From Vibrio metschnikovii CIP 69.14 (GTDB lineage Bacteria > Pseudomonadota > Gammaproteobacteria > Enterobacterales > Vibrionaceae), in the NCBI RefSeq assembly GCF_000176155.1, contig NZ_ACZO01000007.1, positions 620,001 through 684,000 on the forward strand: a DNA stretch of 64,000 bases, written 5' to 3'. Every line of letters begins with the position of its first letter. The first letter of the stretch is position 1. Shown here one piece after another: positions 26,618 through 34,381 of this stretch. Under the pieces are notes generated by a model. That model saw only the letters and a program-made list of their open reading frames with translations, made no database searches and was not told the DNA's origin. Both the position numbers and the translations under genes were made by a program.

Positions 26618-27691
26618 TTAAGCGATTTCTGATTGAAGACAGTGTACTTTACGATAATACTCTACTGCCTGAGCAAGTGTGTCTAGGAAAACAGTGCTGT
26701 CTTCCCAGTCTAGGCATTCATCGGTTATCGATTTACCATAAACGAGAGTCTGATCAAGTCTTTGATTTCCACCTTTTAAGAAACTTTCACACATCACCCC
26801 TGCTATATTTTGTTCTCCATCAATGAGCTGGGTAGCGATATCTTTCACCACTTTCAATTGATTTTTAGCAATTTTACTGCTGTTCCCGTGACTGCAGTCA
26901 ACAATCAGTCTAGGGCTAAGATTGTTGGACTCTAAGTGTTCAGCTGTATTTTTTATATGTTCGCTTGAATAATTGGGAGTTAAGCCACCACGAAAAATAA
27001 TGTGACAATGTTTATTGCCTACTGTGTGTGCGGCCATTGGGGTGCCATCAGCTGATGACACAATCAGTACATGATTATCTTGTGCTGCGTGAATCGCATC
27101 AATAGAGATTGCGGTATTGCCATCGGTCCCATTTTTGAATCCGATTGGGCAATCTAATCCAGAGGCGAGTTGGCGGTGTGGTTGTGATTCTGTTGTCCTT
27201 GCTCCAATTGCTCCCCAGCAGATCAAATCAGCGATGTAAGGTGCGATATTGGTGTCAAGAAACTCTGTAGCCGTTGGGATTCCAAGTTCAAGTATCGATT
27301 TCAGCAGCTTTCTACTGCGATACAGGCCTTGAACTAAATCAAATTGGCCGTTTAAGTTAGGATCAACGATGTATCCTTTCCATCCTCTGCGGGTTCGTGG
27401 CTTTTCAAAATAAGTTCTCATCACGATTTTTAAGCTATCACGATATTTTTCTTGAATTTTGGCGAGCTGCATCGCGTATTCTAGGGCTGCTTTAGGATCA
27501 TGGATCGAGCATGGGCCAATAATGACTAAGAGACGAGAATCCTCCCCACAGATAATACGCTTAATTTCCTCTCTTTGTTTTTTAACAAAGCGATACAGTC
27601 GTTCATCCACGGAAGTATTGGTTAACGATACGCCAATATCGGGCAAAGGGGAGAAGGTTGAAGCATTGATGACGTCGGTTATAGAGTGCAT
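26618..27691 (-). CDS. vabG: 3-deoxy-D-arabino-heptulosonate 7-phosphate (DAHP) synthase, pathway-dedicated
   Basis: A class I (AroF/G/H) DAHP synthase of 357 residues. It shows VIIGPCSIHDPKAALEYA, MRTYFEKPRTRRGWKGYIVDP, ARTTESQPHRQLASGLDCPIGFKNGTDG, FRGG and DCSHGNSSK. It condenses PEP and erythrose-4-phosphate, the first step toward chorismate. Placement inside the siderophore locus behind a Fur-like box suggests that it raises chorismate supply when iron is low, as VabG does in vanchrobactin producers. ATG at 27691 is preferred over TTG at 27703. Whether it is feedback-controlled by Tyr, Phe or Trp cannot be told from sequence here. Confidence 0.9.
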   Translation of the reverse strand: MHSITDVINASTFSPLPDIGVSLTNTSVDERLYRFVKKQREEIKRIICGEDSRLLVIIGPCSIHDPKAALEYAMQLAKIQEKYRDSLKIVMRTYFEKPRTRRGWKGYIVDPNLNGQFDLVQGLYRSRKLLKSILELGIPTATEFLDTNIAPYIADLICWGAIGARTTESQPHRQLASGLDCPIGFKNGTDGNTAISIDAIHAAQDNHVLIVSSADGTPMAAHTVGNKHCHIIFRGGLTPNYSSEHIKNTAEHLESNNLSPRLIVDCSHGNSSKIAKNQLKVVKDIATQLIDGEQNIAGVMCESFLKGGNQRLDQTLVYGKSITDECLDWEDSTVFLDTLAQAVEYYRKVHCLQSEIA

Positions 27692-27743
27692 GGGCGTTTC
27701 CAAATCGAGCTAATCTGTGGTTTTCTATTGTCCCACATTTGTT

Positions 27744-27762
27744 AATGATAACTATTATCATT
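27744..27762. promoter_or_regulatory. Fur-like box between DAHP synthase and PPTase genes
   Basis: AATGATAACTATTATCATT is a perfect 8-3-8 palindrome and close to the Fur consensus. Confidence 0.82.
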
Positions 27763-27920
27763 GCGTTTGGGGTATAGTGTGAGACTAACGGTAATTTGTC
27801 AATATTCAGAAGAGGTAGGAAAATGGGGAAATGCGTCCTAGTATATATAACACATTGTTTTTATTGCATTATAAATATTAATACTAACCATTGTCATTTG
27901 CTGGCTGGATAGAAATACTC

Positions 27921-28643
27921 ATGTTTATTCCAAACTTGCCTAGTTTTTTAGAAATCCATTTCTTAACCGTGGATTATTCGTATCACTTCATCAATACCAT
28001 GTTAATGGAGTATACCGAGTTACCTCACACCTTAAATCAAGCGGTATTGAAGCGAAAATGTGAGTTCTTGGCCGGTAGAGTATGTGCACAACGTGGGCTG
28101 AATCAATTGATGGGTTCTCGCGTAGTGAGTATTAAAATCGGAGAACATCGGCAACCGATGTGGCCGACTGGGATAGTTGGGTCTATTTCCCATTGTTTGG
28201 GCTATGCCGTTTCAGCCGTCGGATTTCAAAGCGACGAATGTATCTCAGTTGGAATAGATATTGAGAAAGTCATCACTACGCAATTTGCTAAAGAAATTAC
28301 CAATCAGGTGTTGTCAGAGGGTGAGATGGTTTTCGCAGAACAGTTTGACGAATTTCAATCGTTCTTAACCCTTGTTTTTTCCGCGAAAGAGTCGATTTAT
28401 AAAGCGATTTTTCCTTTTGTAAAACAAGTTTTAGATTTTGACTGTGTACAGTTGATTACTGTGGATCAAAAACAAAAGACATTACAATTTCAGTTTTCTC
28501 CTTTTTTACTTGAGGTTCTCAATTCGAGAGTGACGGTCAACTACCATTTTTGTCAGGCAGATACAGTAGCGACTTGGTGTTTGCTCTCAACAAATCATCT
28601 TCATTTCAGAACGATGAAAGACGCGGTTAACTTGATTGATTGA
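27921..28643 (+). CDS. vabD: EntD-type 4'-phosphopantetheinyl transferase
   Basis: A 240-residue PPTase. It contains RKCEFLAGRVCAQRGL (about residues 46-61), the metal-binding GIDIEKV (about 108-114) and FSAKESIYKA (about 154-163), together with PMWPTGIVGSISHC, all typical of EntD. It converts apo carrier domains of the NRPS and isochorismatase to holo form using CoA. ATG at 27921 is preferred; a TTG ten codons earlier (27891) lacks a ribosome site. It is divergent from the DAHP synthase gene and is the last recognisable siderophore gene before the isonitrile-type locus. Confidence 0.9.
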   Translation: MFIPNLPSFLEIHFLTVDYSYHFINTMLMEYTELPHTLNQAVLKRKCEFLAGRVCAQRGLNQLMGSRVVSIKIGEHRQPMWPTGIVGSISHCLGYAVSAVGFQSDECISVGIDIEKVITTQFAKEITNQVLSEGEMVFAEQFDEFQSFLTLVFSAKESIYKAIFPFVKQVLDFDCVQLITVDQKQKTLQFQFSPFLLEVLNSRVTVNYHFCQADTVATWCLLSTNHLHFRTMKDAVNLID

Positions 28644-28644
28644 A

Positions 28645-28715
28645 GCCGTCGTTGTTTGGGCCTCGTCGTTTATCTCAATCGCATCGTGTGTTCATATTCA
28701 GGCGATTGTTCCTTG
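28645..28715. repeat. Degenerate copy of the Vibrio-type repeat
   Basis: CGTTTATCTCAATCGCATCG and the following GCGATTG resemble the copy at 20432-20527 and, more weakly, the full repeat at 55597-55723. The match is loose. Confidence 0.4.
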
Positions 28716-28719
28716 ATCA

Positions 28720-28753
28720 GTAACGATGGGTTCTATTTTGGCTGTCTAGTCAA
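28720..28753 (+). promoter_or_regulatory. 34-bp element shared with the lysR/pvcA-like promoter region
   Basis: The element reads GTAAC, two bases, TGGGTTCTATTTT, five bases, TCTAGTCAA, and matches 32191-32224 at 28 of 34 positions without gaps. It lies about 65 bases before the PvcB-like start. It is a likely binding site of the locus regulator or a shared promoter. Confidence 0.7.
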
Positions 28754-28818
28754 TACGATACAGAAGGCGAATAATCTGACGGAGAAGTATTGACTAACCC
28801 AGTATGGAGACCGTTGAA

Positions 28819-29667
28819 ATGCCTTATAAAATAACGTCACTCGACCCTTTTGGGGTTATGGTTGAAGCGCAACACTCTTCTACCCATGTTGTTGAGCTTG
28901 ATATATCGAGCTTACGTCATCTGTTTGAGCGTCATCAGCTCGTGCTCTTACGGGGCTTTACGGTTTTTGAACAGGCTGAAGATTTTGCTGATTATTGTGA
29001 GCAATGGGGAGAAGTGAGCATATGGCCGTTTGGCCGAGTACTTGAGCTGATTCAAAAAGAGCAGCCCGAAGATCATATTTTCGACAGCAGTTACATGCCG
29101 ATGCATTGGGATGGTATGTATCGTCCGCAAGTACCGGAATATCAGATTTTCCAATGTGTCGAGGCTCCCTTACCCGGTAATGGTGGACGGACAACGTTTT
29201 GTCATACCATGCTTGCCTTAGACAATGCTTCGGAGCAGGAGCGCTCATTATGGCGGAAAGTGACGGGACACTATCAACGTAAAATGGAGTTTTATCACAG
29301 TAAAACGGTTTCTCCCATCGTGATGCCTCATCCATATAAAGGCTATGACGTCATTCGTTATAACGAACCCCATGTGGTCGACAATGGTGATTTACTTAAT
29401 CCACCAGATGTTACGTTATCGGGCATTTCAGGTAGCGAAGCAATGGCGTGCCATCAAAGTTTACGCCGCGCTTTGTATGACCCACGCAACTTCTATGCAC
29501 ATGAGTGGCAGTCAGGGGACATTGTTATTACTGATAACTTCTCTTTATTACATGGCCGCGAGGCTTTCACATCACATACCCCACGGCATATTCGTCGTGT
29601 GCAGGTTTTAAGCAATCCGCCTTACCATAACCCTAGTTTGGAGTCGTACGAATGTCCGCAAGAGTAG
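28819..29667 (+). CDS. PvcB-like Fe(II)/2-oxoglutarate oxygenase acting on an isonitrile
   Basis: A 282-residue TauD/TfdA-fold oxygenase close to PvcB/IsnB. It has the HxD pair in MPMHWDGMYRPQVPEYQIFQC (His96, Asp98 from this start), GNGGRTTF, the distal His in ITDNFSLLHGRE (His245) and Arg in RHIRRVQV for 2-oxoglutarate. All three iron ligands are present, so it should be active. PvcB-type enzymes desaturate, or decarboxylate and desaturate, an isonitrile-bearing Tyr or Trp. ATG at 28819 is chosen because GGAGA precedes it by nine bases; ATG at 28804 has no ribosome site. It overlaps the next gene by 16 bases, so the two form an operon. Confidence 0.82.
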   Translation: MPYKITSLDPFGVMVEAQHSSTHVVELDISSLRHLFERHQLVLLRGFTVFEQAEDFADYCEQWGEVSIWPFGRVLELIQKEQPEDHIFDSSYMPMHWDGMYRPQVPEYQIFQCVEAPLPGNGGRTTFCHTMLALDNASEQERSLWRKVTGHYQRKMEFYHSKTVSPIVMPHPYKGYDVIRYNEPHVVDNGDLLNPPDVTLSGISGSEAMACHQSLRRALYDPRNFYAHEWQSGDIVITDNFSLLHGREAFTSHTPRHIRRVQVLSNPPYHNPSLESYECPQE

Positions 29668-31130
29668 TTGATATTGTTATTATTGGTGCAGGTCCGGTTG
29701 GTTTAATGAGCGCTTACTTAGCGCAGCGATGTGGATTGAGTACGGTTATCATTGATAAATCGTCAGAGCCATTACAGGTTGGTCGTGCTGATGCGCTTAA
29801 TGCGAGAACGTTACAATTATTAGAAATTGTCGATCTTTTTGAGCCGCTGTATCCACTGGGTAAGCCTTGCAATACCAGTTCCGTATGGGCAGATGGACAA
29901 TTTATTTCCCGCCAATCTTCATGGTGGGAAGCGTTGGAAGGCTGCTTGCATCCGCATTTTTTGATGCTTGGTCAGTCTTATCTTGAGCAGCTACTGGACG
30001 ATAAACTCACGTCATTGAATGCCCCAGTATGGCGTCAAACATCGGTGAAGGATATTGTTATTCATCCAGAGAATTGCCTGACCGAGTTAACCAATGGCGA
30101 GATCATTGAGTCGCGTTTTGTGATTGGTGCCGATGGCGCTCAGTCGTTTGTTCGCCAGCGGTTCACTATTCCCTTCCAGATAGTGCGTCCGGAAATTATT
30201 TGGGCTGTGATTGACGGCGTTATTGACAGTGACTTCCCCAAAGTTCCGGAAATCATCGTCTTTCAAGCAGAGACTTCGGATGTCGCGTGGATTCCTCGTG
30301 AAGGTGACATCGACCGTTTTTATGTCCGAATGGATACGCATGACTTTACCGTAGAGCAAGTGATTGAAAAAATTAATCGTGCCATGGCACCACATCAATT
30401 AAGGTTTAAAAAGAGAGTGTGGTTCTCTCAATTTGCGGTTAAAGAGTCCGTTGCTGAGCGTTATGACATAGAAAATCGCCTCTTTTTAGCCGGAGATGCT
30501 TGTCATGTTCATTCTGTCAATGGCGGGCAAGGTTTGAATACCGGATTAGCCGATGCGTTTAATTTGATCTGGAAACTGAACATGGCCCTAAAAGGTCATA
30601 CGAATGAGTCACTGCTAACCAGCTATCAAGAGGAGCGTCAACCCGTTGCCCAGAGTGTAATTGCCAGCTCGGGTGAGTTAGTGCGCTCGACCAAGTTTTC
30701 TGCAACGAATACTCATGCGCAAGATTACGTGAAAATAGTCGAGAAGCGTTCGGGCAATATTACCGGAATGGGCATTCGTTATGGTGAACAAGGATTAGTC
30801 GGTACGCGGATATTTGATTTTGTATTCAATACGCCAACGCAAAAAACTCGGCTTTATTCATTGCTGGATTATCGTCAATGGACATTATTGATCGCAAGTG
30901 ATACCGATTATGAGTTGAATCTGCCAGAGTTTATTAAGGTGATTCGAATTGGCTCGCGGGCAGAGTATGCTCCTTATTGGACAAGTCAAAATCCATACAC
31001 TGACCAAGCGTTATTAATACGTCCAGATAGCTACATTCATTCAATCAATGGTTTACTTGATTTGAATGCGTGGTTAGCAACCAGTATCGAGGCAATATCG
31101 AATGGTTTATCAGTGCAACCTGAGCTTTAA
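29652..31130 (+). CDS. PheA/TfdB-type FAD monooxygenase (aromatic hydroxylase)
   Basis: A 492-residue class A flavoprotein. FAD motifs are IIGAGPVGLMSAYLAQRCG (about residues 10-28), IGADGAQSFVRQRF (about 158-171) and FLAGDACHVHSVNGGQGLNTG (about 277-297). The C-terminal 100 residues resemble the thioredoxin-like tail of the phenol hydroxylase group. These enzymes use NAD(P)H and O2 to hydroxylate phenols ortho to the OH. Overlap with the oxygenase gene and nearness to a PvcA-like gene suggest that it hydroxylates the ring of a tyrosine-derived isonitrile. It would take the place of PvcC, which belongs to an unrelated flavin family. Substrate is inferred. Confidence 0.85.
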   Translation: MSARVVDIVIIGAGPVGLMSAYLAQRCGLSTVIIDKSSEPLQVGRADALNARTLQLLEIVDLFEPLYPLGKPCNTSSVWADGQFISRQSSWWEALEGCLHPHFLMLGQSYLEQLLDDKLTSLNAPVWRQTSVKDIVIHPENCLTELTNGEIIESRFVIGADGAQSFVRQRFTIPFQIVRPEIIWAVIDGVIDSDFPKVPEIIVFQAETSDVAWIPREGDIDRFYVRMDTHDFTVEQVIEKINRAMAPHQLRFKKRVWFSQFAVKESVAERYDIENRLFLAGDACHVHSVNGGQGLNTGLADAFNLIWKLNMALKGHTNESLLTSYQEERQPVAQSVIASSGELVRSTKFSATNTHAQDYVKIVEKRSGNITGMGIRYGEQGLVGTRIFDFVFNTPTQKTRLYSLLDYRQWTLLIASDTDYELNLPEFIKVIRIGSRAEYAPYWTSQNPYTDQALLIRPDSYIHSINGLLDLNAWLATSIEAISNGLSVQPEL

Positions 31131-31131
31131 G

Positions 31132-31157
31132 CGGTGAGGACGATGATCGTCCTCACC
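31132..31157. terminator. Weak hairpin after the flavin monooxygenase gene
   Basis: GGTGAGGACGA and its inverse form a GC-rich stem two bases past the stop. No T-run follows, so termination is uncertain. Confidence 0.4.
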
Positions 31158-31284
31158 AACAGACAGTTGATGGTGGCGCAAATGATTTGCTTATTTCTTT
31201 GCTACTCATCGACTATCTAAAACGCCAGTGATGTTACCGACGACTCATTTTATGAGGCAAAATAGTCGGGTTGTTTATTCTCCA

Positions 31285-32174
31285 TCATACTTTGAGTGAT
31301 GCTATCAAATAATCAATAAAGCACCGTACACGAGGCGGAATATTTTTTCGACTTGGGTAGAGAATATTCATCGTTGTGCTGACTTGGTAAAAATCGGGAA
31401 ATAACCGAATGAGTGATGGACCGGGGATTTTATCAATTAAAAAATGAGCGATAGGGCCAATCCCTAATCCATTTTGAATCATGGCCATAACACCTAACGG
31501 CGCATTACTGGTGTGTTTAGGTTGTAATTTTATTTGCTGCTCCTGCCCATTATGGTTAGTTAATGTAAGAATATTATTCGGTAAATTTAGCCGAGAGAGG
31601 TAAACCCAGTCGTGATCTTGTAAATCGTCTAGGCAAGTGATCGGCTTGGCGTTATTGAGATAATCTTGACTGGCGTAAATACCTAATTCAAAAGGAGCAA
31701 TCACTCGGCCTACCATCGACGATGACGTCAACTCACCAATTCTAATCACTAAATCGAGGTTAGATTCGACCATATCTTGCAGACCATCATCTAAGCAAAG
31801 ATCAAAATTGACATGTGGATACTGTTGATAAAAGTCATTTAATAATGGATTGATCAGAAAGGTTCCAACGTCAATCGTCGTTCCAATACGAATTGTTCCT
31901 GATATCTCTGACGCTAAATGATTCACTGCTCCCAGTGCTTGATCAGCGATATTCAGTAAGCCACGGCTGTATTGATAAAAAGTGCTTCCCTCGGTGGTCA
32001 AACTAATTTTTCTGGTTGTTCGGTGAAGTAGCCGCACATTAAGTTTTTTTCTAATAGCGTGACTTGTTCACTGACTTTGGATTTCCCCATGCCGAGTGAC
32101 TCTCCTGCTAATGTGAAGGAACCACATTCGACCACTTTATTAAATATGGCAATACGTTTTAATTCATTAAGCAT
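31285..32174 (-). pseudogene. LysR-family regulator of the isonitrile-type locus, broken by a one-base homopolymer deletion
   Basis: The N-terminal helix-turn-helix (MLNELKRIAIFNKVVECG.., KSKVSEQVTLLEK) is in one frame and ends prematurely. The rest of a normal LysR protein (RLLHRTTRKISLTTEG.., VNFDLCLDDG..) continues in another frame from about 32035. Adding one A to the run of seven A (32044-32050, T7 on the plus strand) restores KKLNVRLLHRTTRKIS and a 296-residue protein of normal length. It lies between the two halves of the locus, divergent from the PvcA-like gene, and its start is 17 bases from a 34-bp element shared with the other promoter. As written it cannot make a full protein. Sequencing error, slippage or real decay are all possible. 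Confidence 0.85.
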
Positions 32175-32190
32175 TACTGTTCCCTTATTG

Positions 32191-32224
32191 GTAACTTTGG
32201 GTTCTATTTTTGTCATCTAGTCAA
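32191..32224. promoter_or_regulatory. 34-bp element in the lysR/pvcA-like divergent promoter
   Basis: Second copy of the element at 28720-28753, 28 of 34 identical, in the same orientation. It lies 17 bases upstream of the lysR start and 183 before the PvcA-like start, consistent with autoregulation. Confidence 0.7.
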
Positions 32225-32367
32225 ACTGCGTTGTCATCTAAATAATGACACAGTCGATTAGAGAGAATTTGAATGCTTTGGTTTCGATTTAATAATAATT
32301 AAATTCTTAAACCCCATTTTCATGGGAGCGGTTCCATTTTATGGGTTGACAATAACCTAAATTGTCA
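32210..32367. promoter_or_regulatory. Phased repeats and palindromes upstream of the PvcA-like gene
   Basis: TTGTCATCTA occurs at 32210-32219 and 32231-32240, exactly 21 bp apart. Palindromic CCCATTTTCATGGG at 32313-32326 and CCATTTTATGGG at 32334-32345 are also 21 bp apart. TGTCAT-N7-ATGACA spans 32232-32250 and TGACAAT-N7-ATTGTCA spans 32347-32367. Two-turn phasing and N7 palindromes suggest a LysR-type operator array. Confidence 0.6.
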
Positions 32368-32406
32368 TCGTTTATTCAGTATTATGAAAATAATTAAGGG
32401 CTGGTT

Positions 32407-34233
32407 ATGCTTGATGTTTACCGAGAAACAGAGATAGATAAAATTACGTTTATTTTACTTGACCAAATTATTGCGCAATGTGATGCATCGTATCAAGGGA
32501 TTGCCACACTAAAACAGCAACTGCGTGATTCGATAAGAGAACAGAAAAAAATCAAATTACTATTACCTGCATTCCCATGTAAAACCAATAATTTAGATAA
32601 AGTGATCAGCCATGAGCCAGATATAGGTGAATATCTAGTGTTAAGACGCTTTTTACAGTGTCTTCGTGATATTGAAGCGGTTTATTCTCCAGGGGTCGTC
32701 TTATATATTTTTTCAGACTACCATACATTCTCAGATTATATTGCCGTTGATTTGTCTCATCATTATGCGTATTCTGATGGACTAAAAGAAATGCTTGTCA
32801 ATATGCATGCTGAAGATTTAATAAAAATAATTAATTTTGAAGATTTTAAAGAGTTTGATCATCTTTGTGATACCGAGTATTTTTCTGGATTACGTAATAT
32901 GTTTTCAGAGCCAGGCTATGCGGAAAATTTCACTGAGTTAAAACTTAGGAATAATAAAATGAATCAAACCTATCTAGGTTTGAAAAAATTCATGAATCAA
33001 GATCAAAAATATGTATTGTCAACGCTTTCTTACAAAGAGCGTCGTCGTCGTTTAGCTGAAATTGCTAAAGGAATGATGATACAAGGGAAAGCTCTAGATA
33101 ACTTTCTAAAACAAAAGTTTTCCGATTCGATTCGTTTGAGTATTCATGAACATCCAATGAATGGAAAAAAGTATTCATTATATTTATTTACAGAGCGACA
33201 ATTTAAAACACCTTGGCATAGCACAGTACTTTTTGATGCAAGCCAAGGTAAAGTGATGATTGACACTAAAGAAAACTATCTCAAGCGTACAGGCATTATT
33301 TTACCTATTTTCTATAAGGATAAAACATGGTGTTATTTACAATTAACTTGCGTTGATCAATCAATGAGTCACGTTGTCAGCCAAATTCGAGCAGAGTTAC
33401 ATCATGAAAAAGCAGGTTTACGTTTAATCAGTCCTACACCTTCTTTATCGGCGTCTGTCTTGAACATTAATGAATTGAGCCAACTAGTTAAAGAGTTTGG
33501 TTCGGTGTTATTGCATGGTTTTGCGCCTTTTCATCATCCAGATGATTTTTCGACTTGGTATCTGCAACATCGTTCTGCTGTCATTTTGGATAATGATCGC
33601 GTTGTTGAAAAATTGTCCGGTGATGCGCTACAGCAATCTATTGGTTGGCAATTCGCTACTTTATCTGATGCGATGGCTAATCGAACTTATCGATACGATT
33701 ACGAAGATATTACTCCTCATGAATATGCTCTGTATTGCGCTTATTCAGAAACGCCTATCCATGTGACTACGATAGATGCTGGATTAGCGCCGTTAACCTT
33801 ACGTGGTCAAGAACGTGAGCAACTAAGAAAGAGCATGTTATATCCAATAAAGCATCACCAAGACTACGCTGAGCAGGAATTACCGCCATTGATTCGTTAT
33901 TGCCAAGTATCTCGGCAAGATATTTTGCGCTGGCAGGGTCACTCACGTGGTCAACATTCAACAATACGCTTACCGCAAGTGGATGGGCGTTCAAGTGGAG
34001 AGCCGATTGAACAGCGTCTTGACCATTTATGCACAGAGCCGTCTCTTTGCTTTGAAAATACTTTGGTGGCAGGGGATATTCTTTTCGTAAATAACTTAAC
34101 GACACTGCAAGCGAGCCATTCGTTATCACCGAGTAATCAATGTTGGCGTATTCAATTGCAGCCACCATCGATCAACTCACCATGGCAGCCACACAACCGT
34201 ATGATGCCAAAGGCCGTCAGTGAAGTAGTGTGA
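32407..34233 (+). CDS. PvcA/Dit1 isonitrile synthase fused to a degenerate 2-oxoglutarate oxygenase domain
   Basis: A 608-residue fusion. Residues about 15-330 are a PvcA/Dit1 domain: LLLPAFPCKTNNLDKV (51-66), PDIGEYLVLRRF, IEAVYSPGVVLYIFSDYHTFSD, SIRLSIHEHP (241-250) and TPWHSTVLFD (268-277). Members make an isonitrile from the amino group of Tyr or Trp with a pentose phosphate carbon. Residues about 350-590 follow the TauD fold and can be lined up with the neighbouring PvcB-like protein (SVLLHGF, ITPHEYALYCAYSE, GDILFVNN, WRIQL). However, the HxD position reads RYD (429-431) and the distal His position reads Gln, so metal binding is probably lost. ATG at 32407 has AAGGG six bases before it. 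The N-terminal part looks AT-richer than the siderophore genes. Substrate unknown. Confidence 0.8.
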   Translation: MLDVYRETEIDKITFILLDQIIAQCDASYQGIATLKQQLRDSIREQKKIKLLLPAFPCKTNNLDKVISHEPDIGEYLVLRRFLQCLRDIEAVYSPGVVLYIFSDYHTFSDYIAVDLSHHYAYSDGLKEMLVNMHAEDLIKIINFEDFKEFDHLCDTEYFSGLRNMFSEPGYAENFTELKLRNNKMNQTYLGLKKFMNQDQKYVLSTLSYKERRRRLAEIAKGMMIQGKALDNFLKQKFSDSIRLSIHEHPMNGKKYSLYLFTERQFKTPWHSTVLFDASQGKVMIDTKENYLKRTGIILPIFYKDKTWCYLQLTCVDQSMSHVVSQIRAELHHEKAGLRLISPTPSLSASVLNINELSQLVKEFGSVLLHGFAPFHHPDDFSTWYLQHRSAVILDNDRVVEKLSGDALQQSIGWQFATLSDAMANRTYRYDYEDITPHEYALYCAYSETPIHVTTIDAGLAPLTLRGQEREQLRKSMLYPIKHHQDYAEQELPPLIRYCQVSRQDILRWQGHSRGQHSTIRLPQVDGRSSGEPIEQRLDHLCTEPSLCFENTLVAGDILFVNNLTTLQASHSLSPSNQCWRIQLQPPSINSPWQPHNRMMPKAVSEVV

Positions 34234-34253
34234 AGATAAATTGATGTATGGAT

Positions 34254-34289
34254 AAAAGGCACAGCAGCTTATCACACTGGGTGCCTTTT
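34254..34289 (+). terminator. Terminator after the PvcA-like gene
   Basis: AAAAGGCAC and GTGCCTTTT form an inverted pair around an 18-base loop, 20 bases past the stop. Confidence 0.6.
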
Positions 34290-34381
34290 CTGATTTGTTT
34301 TACCCGTGATATAGAGGAAGAGGCAGGTATTTATCTCTTCGGTGTAGATGATACCTATGGTCTCGAACCGGTGAACGGTAT

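Noticed and set aside
28804-28819. Upstream ATG as the start of the PvcB-like gene
   Set aside because: No ribosome-binding site precedes 28804, whereas GGAGA precedes 28819 at proper spacing.
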